The notes below the pieces were generated by a model. That model was not told the origin of the DNA and made no database searches. It saw nothing but the letters and a program-made list of their open reading frames with translations. 6,003 nt of DNA from Burkholderiales bacterium RIFCSPHIGHO2_12_FULL_61_11 (GTDB lineage: Bacteria; Pseudomonadota; Gammaproteobacteria; Burkholderiales; Burkholderiaceae_C). Of the stretch, positions 1-6,003 are shown in pieces; the stretch's first letter is position 1, and each line of letters starts with the position of its first letter. The DNA is taken from assembly GCA_001770785.1 (NCBI GenBank), contig MERZ01000186.1, positions 762-6,764 on the forward strand, in the 5' to 3' direction. The translations under genes were made by a program, and so were the position numbers.

Positions 1-36
1 TATGTCATGTTAGTCTGTGCAACCGCATGAGGCAAC

Positions 37-68
37 AAAAACCCCGCTATGCCTGGGAGGCATGCGGG
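37..68 (-). terminator. Rho-independent terminator of tRNA-Leu
   Basis: Read on the minus strand, CCCGC-ATGCCT pairs with AGGCAT-GCGGG around a CCC loop, with one unpaired A in the right arm, and TTTTT (41 down to 37) follows at once. This is the classic intrinsic terminator layout: an 11-bp GC-rich stem plus a U-run. It lies about 35 nt past the CCA end of the tRNA gene, so it most likely ends that transcript. On the plus strand the hairpin has no T-run after it, so it should act in one direction only. Confidence 0.85.
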
Positions 69-104
69 TTCTGAGGGATTCTGAGACAGTCTGATTCTAT
101 CGTC

Positions 105-189
105 TGGTGCCCGGGGCCGGAATCGAACCGGCACGCCTTTCGGCGGGGGATTTTGAGTCCCCTGCGTCTACCAATTTCACCACCCGGGC
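105..189 (-). tRNA. tRNA-Leu, anticodon CAA
   Basis: This 85-nt class II tRNA decodes UUG leucine codons. The minus strand begins GCCCGGG and ends CCCGGGC-A-CCA, so the 7-bp acceptor stem is perfect and the CCA end is encoded in the DNA. The D-arm region reads TGGTGAAATTGGTAGAC. The anticodon stem GGGGA/TCCCC encloses the loop CTCAAAA, which puts anticodon CAA at plus-strand 153-155. The long variable arm typical of Leu tRNAs is CGCC-GAAA-GGCG (134-145), and the T arm is GCCGG-TTCGATT-CCGGC. It resembles E. coli leuX in layout. It diverges from cysM with only 40 bp between them, and its own terminator lies downstream at 37-68. Confidence 0.97.
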
Positions 190-209
190 AGGAGGAAGCG
201 AAGAGTCGA

Positions 210-215
210 ATTATG
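210..215 (-). promoter_or_regulatory. Possible -10 box for tRNA-Leu
   Basis: The minus strand reads CATAAT here, a 5/6 match to TATAAT. It sits about 20 nt upstream of the mature tRNA 5' end, a sensible distance for a short 5' leader. No good TTGACA-like box is visible 16-18 nt upstream; that stretch (232-239) lies inside the first cysM codons and is only weakly similar. The call rests on one hexamer and its position. Confidence 0.3.
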
Positions 216-229
216 GCACAGTGTGGGCT

Positions 230-1132
230 ATGAACTATCCAACCATTGAAGACGCGATCGGCAAAACGCCGCTGGTCGCTTTGCAGCGCATTGGCGCCAC
301 CGAAAACGCCGCACGCGGCAACGTCATTCTGGGCAAACTCGAAGGCAACAACCCGGCCGGTTCCGTGAAAGACCGGCCCGCGCTCGCCATGATCAAACGC
401 GCCGAGGAGCGCGGCGAGATCAAACCGGGCGACACGCTGATTGAGGCCACCTCGGGCAACACCGGCATTGCACTGGCCATGGCAGCGGCCATCAGGGGCT
501 ACCACATGGTGCTGATCATGCCGGAAGACCTGAGCATTGAGCGCGCCCAGACCATGAAGGCCTTTGGCGCCGAACTGATCCTGACGCCCAAGAGCGCGGG
601 CATCGAATATTCACGCGATCTGGCCGACCAGATGCAACAAGACGGCAAGGGCCGGGTGCTCGACCAGTTTGCCAATCTGGACAATCCGCGCATTCATTAC
701 GAGACCACCGGGCCGGAAATATGGACAGATACGTCAGGCAAGGTGACGCATTTTGTCAGTGCCATGGGAACCACGGGAACGATTACTGGTGTTTCGCGCT
801 ACCTGAAAGAAAAAAATCCGGCCATCCGTATCATCGGCGCGCAACCCAGCGAGGGCTCGCGCATACCGGGCATCCGTAAATGGCCGCAGGCCTATCTGCC
901 CAAGATTTATGACGCCCGCCATGTCGACGAGCTGGTGCTGGTCAGCCAGAGCGATGCTGAAGAGATGTGCCGGCGGCTGGCGCGCGAGGAAGGAATTTTT
1001 GCCGGGATTTCCGCCGCCGGGGCCTGCTGGGTGGCGCAGGAAATTGCCAAAACCGTGAAAGATGCGGTGATCGTTTTCATCGTCTGCGACCGCGGTGACC
1101 GCTACCTCTCGACCGGCGTGTTTCCGGGCTGA
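230..1132 (+). CDS. cysM: Cysteine synthase B (O-acetylserine sulfhydrylase B)
   Basis: This cytosolic PLP enzyme condenses O-acetyl-L-serine with sulfide (CysM members also accept thiosulfate) in the last step of cysteine synthesis. The 300-aa product is about the family length. It shows GKTPLV (11-16), LEGNNPAGSVKDR (37-49) with PLP lysine K47, the TSGNTG loop (74-79), the phosphate-binding loop GTTGT (180-184), EGSRIPGIRKWP (208-219) and CDRGDRYLSTG (286-296). The NNPAGSVKDR and CDRGDRYLSTG forms point to CysM rather than CysK. The frame is open further upstream, but any start before about 190 would read through tRNA-Leu on the opposite strand, so I chose ATG 230. A GTG at 221 is also in frame. 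No good ribosome binding site sits close to 230: an AGGAGG at 190-195 is about 34 nt away. The NUDIX gene follows after 18 nt and is probably co-transcribed. Confidence 0.96.
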   Translation: MNYPTIEDAIGKTPLVALQRIGATENAARGNVILGKLEGNNPAGSVKDRPALAMIKRAEERGEIKPGDTLIEATSGNTGIALAMAAAIRGYHMVLIMPEDLSIERAQTMKAFGAELILTPKSAGIEYSRDLADQMQQDGKGRVLDQFANLDNPRIHYETTGPEIWTDTSGKVTHFVSAMGTTGTITGVSRYLKEKNPAIRIIGAQPSEGSRIPGIRKWPQAYLPKIYDARHVDELVLVSQSDAEEMCRRLAREEGIFAGISAAGACWVAQEIAKTVKDAVIVFIVCDRGDRYLSTGVFPG

Positions 1133-1150
1133 GCTGCTTCATAAGTTTCC

Positions 1151-1696
1151 ATGACCGACGAATTCAGCTTTTGCCCGAACTGTGCAACGCCGCTGGCCAG
1201 GCTGTCGCAACTGGAGGACAGCGGGGACAAGGTGCGCCTGCGTTGCCCGGCTTGCAACTTCACCCACTGGAACAATCCCACGCCCGTGCTGGCAGCCGTG
1301 GTCGAGTACCGGGGCCAGGTCTTGCTGGCGCGCAACGCCGCCTGGACTGGCAAGATGTTTGCGCTCATCACCGGTTTCATGGAGGCGGGCGAAACACCCG
1401 AGGGCGGCATTGCGCGTGAGATCAAGGAAGAAACCAATCTGGACACCACGGCGCTGGATTTGATTGGGGTCTATGACTTCCAGCGAATGAACCAGGTGAT
1501 CATTGCCTACCATGCGGTTTGCACGGGCGATGTCAAGCTCTCGCCGGAGCTGGCGGAGTACCGGCTTTATGACTACGACAAGCTCAAGTGCTGGCCGGCC
1601 GGCACCGGCTACGCGCTGGCCGACTGGCTGCGCACGCGCGGCTGTGAGCCGACGTTTTTCGAGTGGCTCCAGGAGCCCAAACAAAAGCCGGAATAA
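1151..1696 (+). CDS. Zinc-ribbon NUDIX hydrolase
   Basis: This 181-aa protein has two parts. The N-terminal zinc ribbon has CPNC (8-11) and CPAC (32-35), four cysteines suited to one Zn. A NUDIX domain follows, with its box from G75 to L97: G75, E81, then REIKEE at 89-94, the metal-binding and catalytic core. NUDIX enzymes hydrolyse nucleoside diphosphates linked to another group, using Mg or Mn. The ribbon-plus-NUDIX order recalls NADH pyrophosphatase NudC, but the protein is shorter and lacks the SQPWPFPxS motif that NudC carries after the box; here the sequence is YDFQRMNQV. The substrate therefore cannot be named. The usual box glycine after EEx is Asn (N96). It lies 18 nt behind cysM on the same strand, which suggests one transcript. 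No clear ribosome binding site precedes ATG 1151, but the zinc ribbon begins seven residues in, which supports this start. Confidence 0.9.
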   Translation: MTDEFSFCPNCATPLARLSQLEDSGDKVRLRCPACNFTHWNNPTPVLAAVVEYRGQVLLARNAAWTGKMFALITGFMEAGETPEGGIAREIKEETNLDTTALDLIGVYDFQRMNQVIIAYHAVCTGDVKLSPELAEYRLYDYDKLKCWPAGTGYALADWLRTRGCEPTFFEWLQEPKQKPE

Positions 1697-1706
1697 TAGA
1701 GGTGGT

Positions 1707-1733
1707 GATGCGGTGCGCGGCGCTGGCCGCATC
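1707..1733 (+). repeat. Perfect 7-bp inverted repeat between NUDIX gene and tusA
   Basis: GATGCGG (1707-1713) and CCGCATC (1727-1733) are exact reverse complements around a 13-nt GC-rich spacer. The hairpin starts 10 nt after the NUDIX stop codon. It is followed by CTGTTATTGCC, which is only moderately T-rich. It could be a weak terminator for the upstream unit, an mRNA-protecting stem, or chance in GC-rich DNA. Confidence 0.4.
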
Positions 1734-1744
1734 CTGTTATTGCC

Positions 1745-1750
1745 TAAAAT
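1745..1750 (+). promoter_or_regulatory. Possible -10 box for tusA
   Basis: TAAAAT matches TATAAT at 5/6 positions and lies 21 nt upstream of the tusA start. No recognisable -35 hexamer sits 16-18 nt before it, where the sequence is GC-rich (around 1721-1728). If real, tusA would have its own promoter with a very short leader; otherwise it is read from cysM. Confidence 0.25.
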
Positions 1751-1771
1751 GGCGGCATCCCAAGGATTCCC

Positions 1772-1999
1772 ATGCACATCGACAAAGAACTCGACACACG
1801 CGGGCTGAACTGCCCATTGCCCATTTTGAAAGCTAAAAAAGCGCTGGCCGAAATGGCGAGCGGCCAGTTGCTGCGGGTGGTGTCCACCGATGCCGGATCA
1901 ACTCGCGACTTCCAGGCGTTTGCCCGGCAGACCGGCAATGAGCTGGTGGACCAGCAAACGGTGGGTGCCGACTTCATTCATGTTTTGAGGCGGCGCTGA
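1772..1999 (+). CDS. TusA-family sulfur carrier (sulfurtransferase)
   Basis: This small cytosolic protein of 75 aa is about the size of E. coli TusA (81 aa). It begins with LDTRGLNCPLPILKAKKAL (7-25), which contains the CPxP signature C14-P15-L16-P17. The cysteine in this motif carries persulfide sulfur in TusA relays. The second half has VVSTDAGSTRDF (36-47), also typical. TusA proteins pass sulfur from cysteine desulfurase to tRNA 2-thiouridylation or other acceptors, but the family includes several specialised paralogues (YeeD- and YedF-like), so the exact partner is unknown. The start is well supported: AAGGA at 1762-1766 lies 5 nt before ATG. It is 75 nt behind the NUDIX gene and converges with galU. 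Proximity to cysM is consistent with a sulfur role but proves nothing. Confidence 0.92.
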   Translation: MHIDKELDTRGLNCPLPILKAKKALAEMASGQLLRVVSTDAGSTRDFQAFARQTGNELVDQQTVGADFIHVLRRR

Positions 2000-2028
2000 G
2001 GCCTAGCCGGGCCGGCCTTTGCAAGCGC
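1993..2028. terminator. Possible bidirectional terminator between tusA and galU
   Basis: Two nested arms can pair: GCGCT (1993-1997) with AGCGC (2024-2028), and AGGCC (1999-2003) with GGCCT (2014-2018) followed by TT. The structure overlaps the tusA stop and fills the 33-bp gap between two convergent genes, where a shared terminator would be expected. The T-run is poor on both strands, so the call is tentative. Confidence 0.35.
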
Positions 2029-2032
2029 TGGC

Positions 2033-2920
2033 TCAGTCGAGCTTGAGCTCGCGCAGGTATTGGCGGAACGACTGGCCGACTTCCGGGTGCTGCAGCGCCA
2101 GTTCCACCGTGGCCTGCAAAAAGCCTTCCTTGCTGCCGCAGTCATAACGCTTGCCCTGGTATTGCAGGGCATACACGGCTTCCTCGGTGAGCAGGCTTGA
2201 GATGCCGTCGGTGAGCTGGATCTCGCCACCCACGCCAGAGGCCTGACGGCGGATATGCTCAAAAATTGCGGGTGTGAGGATGTAGCGACCGGCCACGCCC
2301 ATGCGCGAAGGTGCCAGCTCCGGTGCCGGTTTTTCCACGATTTTCTGTACTTTTATGAGCCCCGGTCTGACCGCTTCCCCGACCACGATCCCGTAGCGGC
2401 GCGTCTGATCCAGTGGCACCTCCTGCACCGCCAGTATGGAATGTTGAAGCTGCTCGAACTGCGCGGCCATTTGGGCCAGCACCGAAAGGCCGCCCGGCGG
2501 CCCGACCATCAGGTCGTCGGCCAGCAAGACGGCAAAAGGCTCGTTGCCGACCAGATGTTCGGCGCACAACACCGCATGACCCAGCCCCAAGGTGCGCGGC
2601 TGGCGAACGAATGCAAAGTTCATGTCGTCGGGCTGAACGGAACGCACCAGGTCCAGCAAATCGTGCTTGTCGGACATCTCCAGCTCGTTTTCAAGTTCGT
2701 AGGCGGTATCGAAGTGATCCTCGATGGCCCGCTTATTGCGTCCTGTTACGAATATCATGTGGCGAATGCCTGCCGAATAGGCTTCTTCGACCGCGTACTG
2801 GATCAGCGGCTTGTCCACGACGGGCAGCATTTCCTTGGGTTGGGCTTTGGTGGCGGGTAAAAAGCGTGTGCCCAGTCCGGCCACCGGAAAGACGGCTTTG
2901 GTGAGTTTTAATTTTTGCAT
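2033..2920 (-). CDS. galU: UTP-glucose-1-phosphate uridylyltransferase
   Basis: The enzyme makes UDP-glucose from UTP and glucose-1-phosphate in the cytosol; UDP-glucose feeds LPS, exopolysaccharide and galactose metabolism. The 295-aa product is the usual length for bacterial GalU. Visible signatures are the nucleotide-binding loop [20 protein letters not shown] (14-33), DKPLIQY (36-42), LLADDL (132-137), the sugar-phosphate-binding VEKP (195-198), GEIQLTDGI (232-240) and [10 protein letters not shown] (258-267). All key positions expected of an active enzyme are present. I chose ATG (2920-2918); a TTG codon immediately upstream (2923-2921) is also in frame and would add one residue. No strong ribosome binding site is seen: upstream is CCTGAGCAAAATTG. 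It converges with tusA and diverges from the dehydrogenase-like gene across 123 bp. Confidence 0.96.
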   Translation of the reverse strand: MQKLKLTKAVFPVAGLGTRFLPATKAQPKEMLPVVDKPLIQYAVEEAYSAGIRHMIFVTGRNKRAIEDHFDTAYELENELEMSDKHDLLDLVRSVQPDDMNFAFVRQPRTLGLGHAVLCAEHLVGNEPFAVLLADDLMVGPPGGLSVLAQMAAQFEQLQHSILAVQEVPLDQTRRYGIVVGEAVRPGLIKVQKIVEKPAPELAPSRMGVAGRYILTPAIFEHIRRQASGVGGEIQLTDGISSLLTEEAVYALQYQGKRYDCGSKEGFLQATVELALQHPEVGQSFRQYLRELKLD

Positions 2921-3043
2921 CAATTTTGCTCAGGAAAAGACTAAAGTGTTACATGGCTGATACAGCACCCGAATCGGAGGATAGTCCGAATAAATGTGCA
3001 TAAAAGCATCCAATAACATTGTTCGCAGGAAAAGGATTTTCGG
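2921..3043. promoter_or_regulatory. Divergent intergenic region galU / dehydrogenase-like gene
   Basis: This gap is noticeably more AT-rich than its surroundings and must hold the start signals for both outward-facing genes, since neither has an upstream neighbour on its own strand. AT-rich candidates include TAAATG (2991-2996), CATAAA and the stretch around 3009-3020. I could not pair any of them with a convincing -35 box. A short palindrome GCTG-ATA-CAGC lies within 2957-2967. No RNA gene or small ORF with credible signals is seen. Confidence 0.4.
3032..3036 (+). promoter_or_regulatory. Ribosome binding site deciding a GTG start
   Basis: AAGGA lies 7 nt before GTG 3044, which is good Shine-Dalgarno spacing. 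It supports GTG as the initiation codon of the dehydrogenase-like gene. The protein also begins MDILLLDALLP there, a normal beta-strand start for this family, and the next in-frame ATG (codon 14) would delete that strand. Confidence 0.7.
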
Positions 3044-4006
3044 GTGGACATCTTACTTCTCGACGCATTGCTACCCGAGGCCATGGCCTGGCTTGAAACC
3101 CGGCACAGCGTGGAATACCGTCCCGAGCTCGCCGAGGACCTGGTTGCCTTGCGCAATGCGGCTGGCCAAACCAGGGGTATTGTCTTTTCCAGGCACACCG
3201 TCATCACCCGGGCCTTGCTCGATTCGCTGCCCAGTCTCAAGGCCGTGGGCCGACTGCATTCGGGGATGCGCAACACCGATCTGGACGCCTGCAAGGAACG
3301 CGGCATCAAGGTGGTGTACGCCAGCAGCGCGAATGAACGCTCCAGTGCGGAGTATTTGCTGGGCTGCCTGTTGCTGCTTTACCGCCGCGGCATTGTGTCG
3401 GCCCTGATGGGGCGCGGACATGCCAGCGCCCAGATGGGCCGCGAGCTGCACGGCAGCACCGTGGGCATTCTGGGCCTGGCGCCTGTCGCGCAAACGTTGG
3501 CCGACATGCTCAGCGGCCTCGGTGTCCGGCTGATCGGTTATGACCCGGCCGTGCACCACGCGGCACCCATCTGGGATCGTTTGCGAATTCAGCCGGTCTC
3601 GTTGCCCGACCTGGTGAGCCAGGCTGATGCGGTGTCGGTGCAAATGCTTTATGCCACCCGGTTCAAGGGCTTTGTGAATGAAAAATTGCTGGCTGCCTGC
3701 AAGCCTGGCCAGCTATGGGTCGGCATCAGTCGCAGCGCCTTGTTTGACGAAGGCGCGCTGGCCTTGGCCTTGTCCGATGGCCGCATTGAAGCGTGCATTC
3801 TGGATGGCGCGGATGCTGCCTTTGCCGGTGACGCATCGCCGCTCAATGGCCTGAAAAACATGTTTGTCACGCCGCGCCTGAGTTCGCACACGCGCGAGGC
3901 GCGGCTGCGCTCAAGCTGGTATGTGGCGCACCGCATGCACGAAGCGATTGACGCGCAGTACAGCGCCGCGGAGCAGCCGCGTAGCGCGTTCACCAACAGC
4001 TTGTAG
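3044..4006 (+). CDS. D-2-hydroxyacid dehydrogenase-like protein, degenerate active site
   Basis: The 320-aa protein has the two-domain fold order of NAD-dependent D-2-hydroxyacid dehydrogenases (SerA, glyoxylate/hydroxypyruvate reductase and CtBP group). The substrate domain comes first, with AVGRLHSGMRNTDLDACKER (67-86). It is followed by SSAEYLLGCLLLLYR (100-114), the NAD domain VGILGLAPVA (140-149), YDP (166-168) with D167 placed to bind NAD ribose, and GISRSALFDEGAL (227-239), in which R230 fits the catalytic Arg. Two of the three catalytic residues look lost: the His expected in a TPH motif is Arg278 (VTPRLSSHT), and the catalytic Glu aligns with Ala259, although acidic D257 is close. 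The GxGxxG motif reads G144-L-A-P-V-A149. The frame is intact with normal start signals, so this is not a decayed gene by appearance. Substrate and pathway are unknown. It ends 3 bp from the valS stop. Confidence 0.85.
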   Translation: MDILLLDALLPEAMAWLETRHSVEYRPELAEDLVALRNAAGQTRGIVFSRHTVITRALLDSLPSLKAVGRLHSGMRNTDLDACKERGIKVVYASSANERSSAEYLLGCLLLLYRRGIVSALMGRGHASAQMGRELHGSTVGILGLAPVAQTLADMLSGLGVRLIGYDPAVHHAAPIWDRLRIQPVSLPDLVSQADAVSVQMLYATRFKGFVNEKLLAACKPGQLWVGISRSALFDEGALALALSDGRIEACILDGADAAFAGDASPLNGLKNMFVTPRLSSHTREARLRSSWYVAHRMHEAIDAQYSAAEQPRSAFTNSL

Positions 4007-4009
4007 CGA

Positions 4010-6003
4010 TCATTTCAGGCGCGCCAGCTGATCCCTGATTTTCTCCAGCGTGGCCGTGAATTCGGTCAGGCGCTTGCGCTCTTGCTCAAGCACCGCCGGT
4101 GGAACTTTGGCTACAAAGGTTTCGTTGCCGAGCTTGGCGTGGACCTTGACCAGTTCGCCTTCAAGCCGCATGGCTTCCTTGCCCAGGCGGATTTTTTCCG
4201 CCGCGACATCCACTTCCATGTGCAGACAGACCCGTGCCTCGCCGACCACGGCCACGGGCGCCGCCTGCGCGGCGGCAGCCCACTCGGCTTCATCGTCGAA
4301 CACCTTGACTTCATTGAGCTTGGCCAAGGCCTTGAGCACCGGCGAAACGTCCGTCATGAAGGCGCTGTCGCCTAGCACGAACAGCGGCAGCCGGGTGGCC
4401 GGCGACACCTTCATTTCACCGCGCAGGTTGCGGCAGGCGTCCACCAGGGTCTTGAGTTTGGTGATATGCGCCTCGGCAAGCGGGTCGATTTTTTCGCTCT
4501 GGCTTTGCGGGTAAGCGGCCTGGCCAATAAACGGACCCGCCCGGGCAGCGACAGGCGCCACTTTTTGCCAGAGCTCTTCGGTGATGAAGGGAATCACCGG
4601 ATGCGCCAGTCGCAAAATGGCTTCGAGCGTGCGGATCAGCGTGCGGCGAGTGGCGCGTTTTTGCGCCGCGCTACCTAGCTGGATTTGCACCTTGGCAATT
4701 TCCAGGTACCAGTCGCAAAATTCATCCCAGATGAACTGGTAAATGCTGCCTGCCACGTTGTCCAGGCGGTAGTCGGCAAAGCCCTTGGCGACGTCAAGCT
4801 CCACGCGCTGCAGCGTGGATGAAATCCAGCGATCAGCCTGCGAGAACGACAGGTAATTTTCCAGCTCGCCACCGGGCGCGCATTGCGCCTTGGTGTGTTC
4901 GTTCAGGCCGCAATCCTGGCCTTCGCAGTTCATCAGCACAAAGCGCGTGGCATTCCACAGCTTGTTGCAAAAGTTGCGGTAGCCCTCGCAGCGCTTGCTG
5001 TCAAAGTTGATGCTGCGCCCCAGGCTGGCCAGCGAGGCAAAGGTGAAGCGCAGCGCATCGGCACCGTAGCCGGGAATGCCCGCAGGAAATTCTTTTTCGG
5101 TGTTCTTGCGTACCTGCGGCGCCGTCTCGGGTTTGCGCAGGCCTTGCGAGCGCTTTTCAAGCAGCGGCGCCAGCTCGATCCCGTCAATCAAATCCACCGG
5201 GTCGAGCACATTGCCCTCGGACTTGCTCATTTTTTTGCCCTGCGCGTCTTTCACCAGGCCGTGGATGTACACATGGTGGAAGGGCACCTGGCCGGTGAAA
5301 TGCGTGGTCATCATGATCATCCGGGCAACCCAGAAAAAGATGATGTCGTAGCCCGTGACCAGCACGCTTGAAGGCAGAAACAGGTCGAGCTCTTTGGTTT
5401 TTTCGGGCCAGCCGAGGGAAGAAAAAGGCACCAGGGCCGACGAATACCAGGTGTCGAGCACGTCTTCATCGCGCCGCAAGGTTTTGCCGGGCGCCTGGGC
5501 TTGCGCTGCCGCTTCATCCAGTGCCACATACACCTTGCCGTCTTCGTCGTACCAGGCGGGAATCTGGTGGCCCCACCAGAGCTGGCGCGAAATGCACCAG
5601 TCCTGGATGTTGCCCATCCACTGGTTGAATGTATTGACCCACTGCTCGGGCACGAATTTCACCGCGCCGCTGTCCACCGCATCAATGGCTTTTTGCGCAA
5701 TCGATTTACCCGTCGGGTCCTGGTCGCTGACCTTGGTTGTCGCGACAAACCACTGGTCGGTCAGCATCGGCTCGATCACCTGGCTGGTGCGGGCGCAGCG
5801 CGGCACCATGGGCTTGTGCTTTTTGACTTCGACCAGAAAGCCCTGGGCTTCCAGATCGGTAACCACCTGCTTGCGGGCGACGAAGCGGTCCAGGCCGCGG
5901 TATTTTTCAGGCGCGTTGTCGTTGATGGTGGCATCCAGGTTCAAGACACCAATGATGGGCAACTGGTGGCGCTGTCCGACCGCATAGTCGTTGGTGTCGT
6001 GCG
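4010..6003 (-). CDS. valS: Valyl-tRNA synthetase, C-terminal part (5' end beyond window)
   Basis: ValRS charges tRNA-Val with valine in the cytosol and edits Thr-tRNA-Val. The frame is open to the right edge, giving 663 codons of an enzyme that is usually about 900-950 aa, so the N-terminus and HIGH motif are outside. The window part opens in the CP1 editing domain with [12 protein letters not shown] (5966-6001), which matches the conserved HDxNDYxVGxRH of ValRS. Then come [17 protein letters not shown] in the catalytic core, the KMSKS loop (5219-5233), [13 protein letters not shown] and the anticodon-binding region with [16 protein letters not shown] and [10 protein letters not shown]. The last 65 or so residues (about 4013-4215) are a charged helical arm rich in Lys/Glu and ending DQLARLK, as in the ValRS coiled coil that contacts tRNA. 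The TTG at 5962 is internal and is not the start. It shares 3 bp of spacer with the convergent gene, with no room for a terminator between them. Confidence 0.97.
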   Translation of the reverse strand, partial: HDTNDYAVGQRHQLPIIGVLNLDATINDNAPEKYRGLDRFVARKQVVTDLEAQGFLVEVKKHKPMVPRCARTSQVIEPMLTDQWFVATTKVSDQDPTGKSIAQKAIDAVDSGAVKFVPEQWVNTFNQWMGNIQDWCISRQLWWGHQIPAWYDEDGKVYVALDEAAAQAQAPGKTLRRDEDVLDTWYSSALVPFSSLGWPEKTKELDLFLPSSVLVTGYDIIFFWVARMIMMTTHFTGQVPFHHVYIHGLVKDAQGKKMSKSEGNVLDPVDLIDGIELAPLLEKRSQGLRKPETAPQVRKNTEKEFPAGIPGYGADALRFTFASLASLGRSINFDSKRCEGYRNFCNKLWNATRFVLMNCEGQDCGLNEHTKAQCAPGGELENYLSFSQADRWISSTLQRVELDVAKGFADYRLDNVAGSIYQFIWDEFCDWYLEIAKVQIQLGSAAQKRATRRTLIRTLEAILRLAHPVIPFITEELWQKVAPVAARAGPFIGQAAYPQSQSEKIDPLAEAHITKLKTLVDACRNLRGEMKVSPATRLPLFVLGDSAFMTDVSPVLKALAKLNEVKVFDDEAEWAAAAQAAPVAVVGEARVCLHMEVDVAAEKIRLGKEAMRLEGELVKVHAKLGNETFVAKVPPAVLEQERKRLTEFTATLEKIRDQLARLK

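Noticed and set aside
1..36. Left-edge stretch beyond the terminator
   Set aside because: It is too short to judge, with no coding frame, RNA or repeat supported.
69..97. Short TTCTGAG / ATTCTGAG / GTCTGATTCT repeats between the tRNA and its terminator
   Set aside because: The units are 6-8 nt, imperfect and few, which is consistent with chance; no hairpin or array is formed.
105..189. tRNA gene as an attachment site of an integrated element
   Set aside because: No integrase gene, no repeated copy of the tRNA 3' end elsewhere in the window, and only housekeeping genes nearby.
107..229. In-frame 41-residue N-terminal extension of cysM starting at 107
   Set aside because: It would be translated from the antisense of tRNA-Leu, and CysM homologues start near MNYPTIEDAIG, so ATG 230 is far more likely.
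1139..1777. 212-aa open frame on the minus strand over the NUDIX gene
   Set aside because: It is a high-GC antisense shadow. The opposite strand has clear zinc-ribbon and NUDIX motifs, and the translated frame is Arg/Pro/Gly-rich without family signatures.
2255..2860. 201-aa open frame on the plus strand over galU
   Set aside because: It lies entirely opposite unmistakable GalU coding sequence and shows no domain of its own.
3071..3643. 190-aa open frame on the minus strand over the dehydrogenase-like gene
   Set aside because: It is antisense to a gene with a good ribosome binding site and family architecture. The frame is His/Gln-rich, as expected for a GC-rich shadow.
5960..5962. TTG at 5962 as the valS start
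   Set aside because: The frame stays open to the window edge, and the 13 codons upstream encode the conserved [12 protein letters not shown] stretch, so this is an internal Leu codon.
5355..5987. 210-aa and other long plus-strand frames over valS
   Set aside because: They are antisense to conserved ValRS motifs, including KMSKS and the editing-domain sequence, with no own start signals seen.

Overview
The window is a gene-dense, high-GC piece of a bacterial chromosome. The protein sequences (CysM, GalU and ValS of proteobacterial type) and the base composition suggest a betaproteobacterium, most likely Burkholderiales/Comamonadaceae (Polaromonas- or Rhodoferax-like). That placement is inferred from recalled family resemblance, not from a search. 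No mobile element, CRISPR array, phage gene or integration scar is visible, and nearly everything reads as ordinary core-genome content.

Layout. At the left edge a minus-strand tRNA-Leu(CAA) (105-189) is followed by a clear hairpin-plus-T-run terminator (37-68). Diverging from it, a plus-strand series holds cysM (230-1132, O-acetylserine sulfhydrylase B), a zinc-ribbon NUDIX hydrolase (1151-1696) and a TusA-family sulfur carrier (1772-1999). galU (2033-2920, minus) converges on tusA across 33 bp. A 123-bp divergent gap then separates galU from a plus-strand D-2-hydroxyacid dehydrogenase-like gene (3044-4006, GTG start). This gene converges, with only 3 bp between stop codons, on valS, whose C-terminal 663 codons (4010-6003, minus) run off the right edge.

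How the genes relate. cysM makes cysteine, and TusA-type proteins carry persulfide sulfur derived from cysteine, so the left block has a loose sulfur theme. The NUDIX gene between them is probably a housekeeping nucleotide-pyrophosphate hydrolase. galU (UDP-glucose supply for envelope polysaccharides) and valS (Val-tRNA charging) are independent housekeeping genes.

Most notable point. The dehydrogenase-like protein keeps the overall 2-hydroxyacid dehydrogenase architecture but lacks the expected catalytic His (Arg instead) and catalytic Glu (Ala instead), and it has Ala at two of the three dinucleotide-motif glycines. It may be a pseudoenzyme or a repurposed family member. I found no convincing evidence of a wholly new system in this window.
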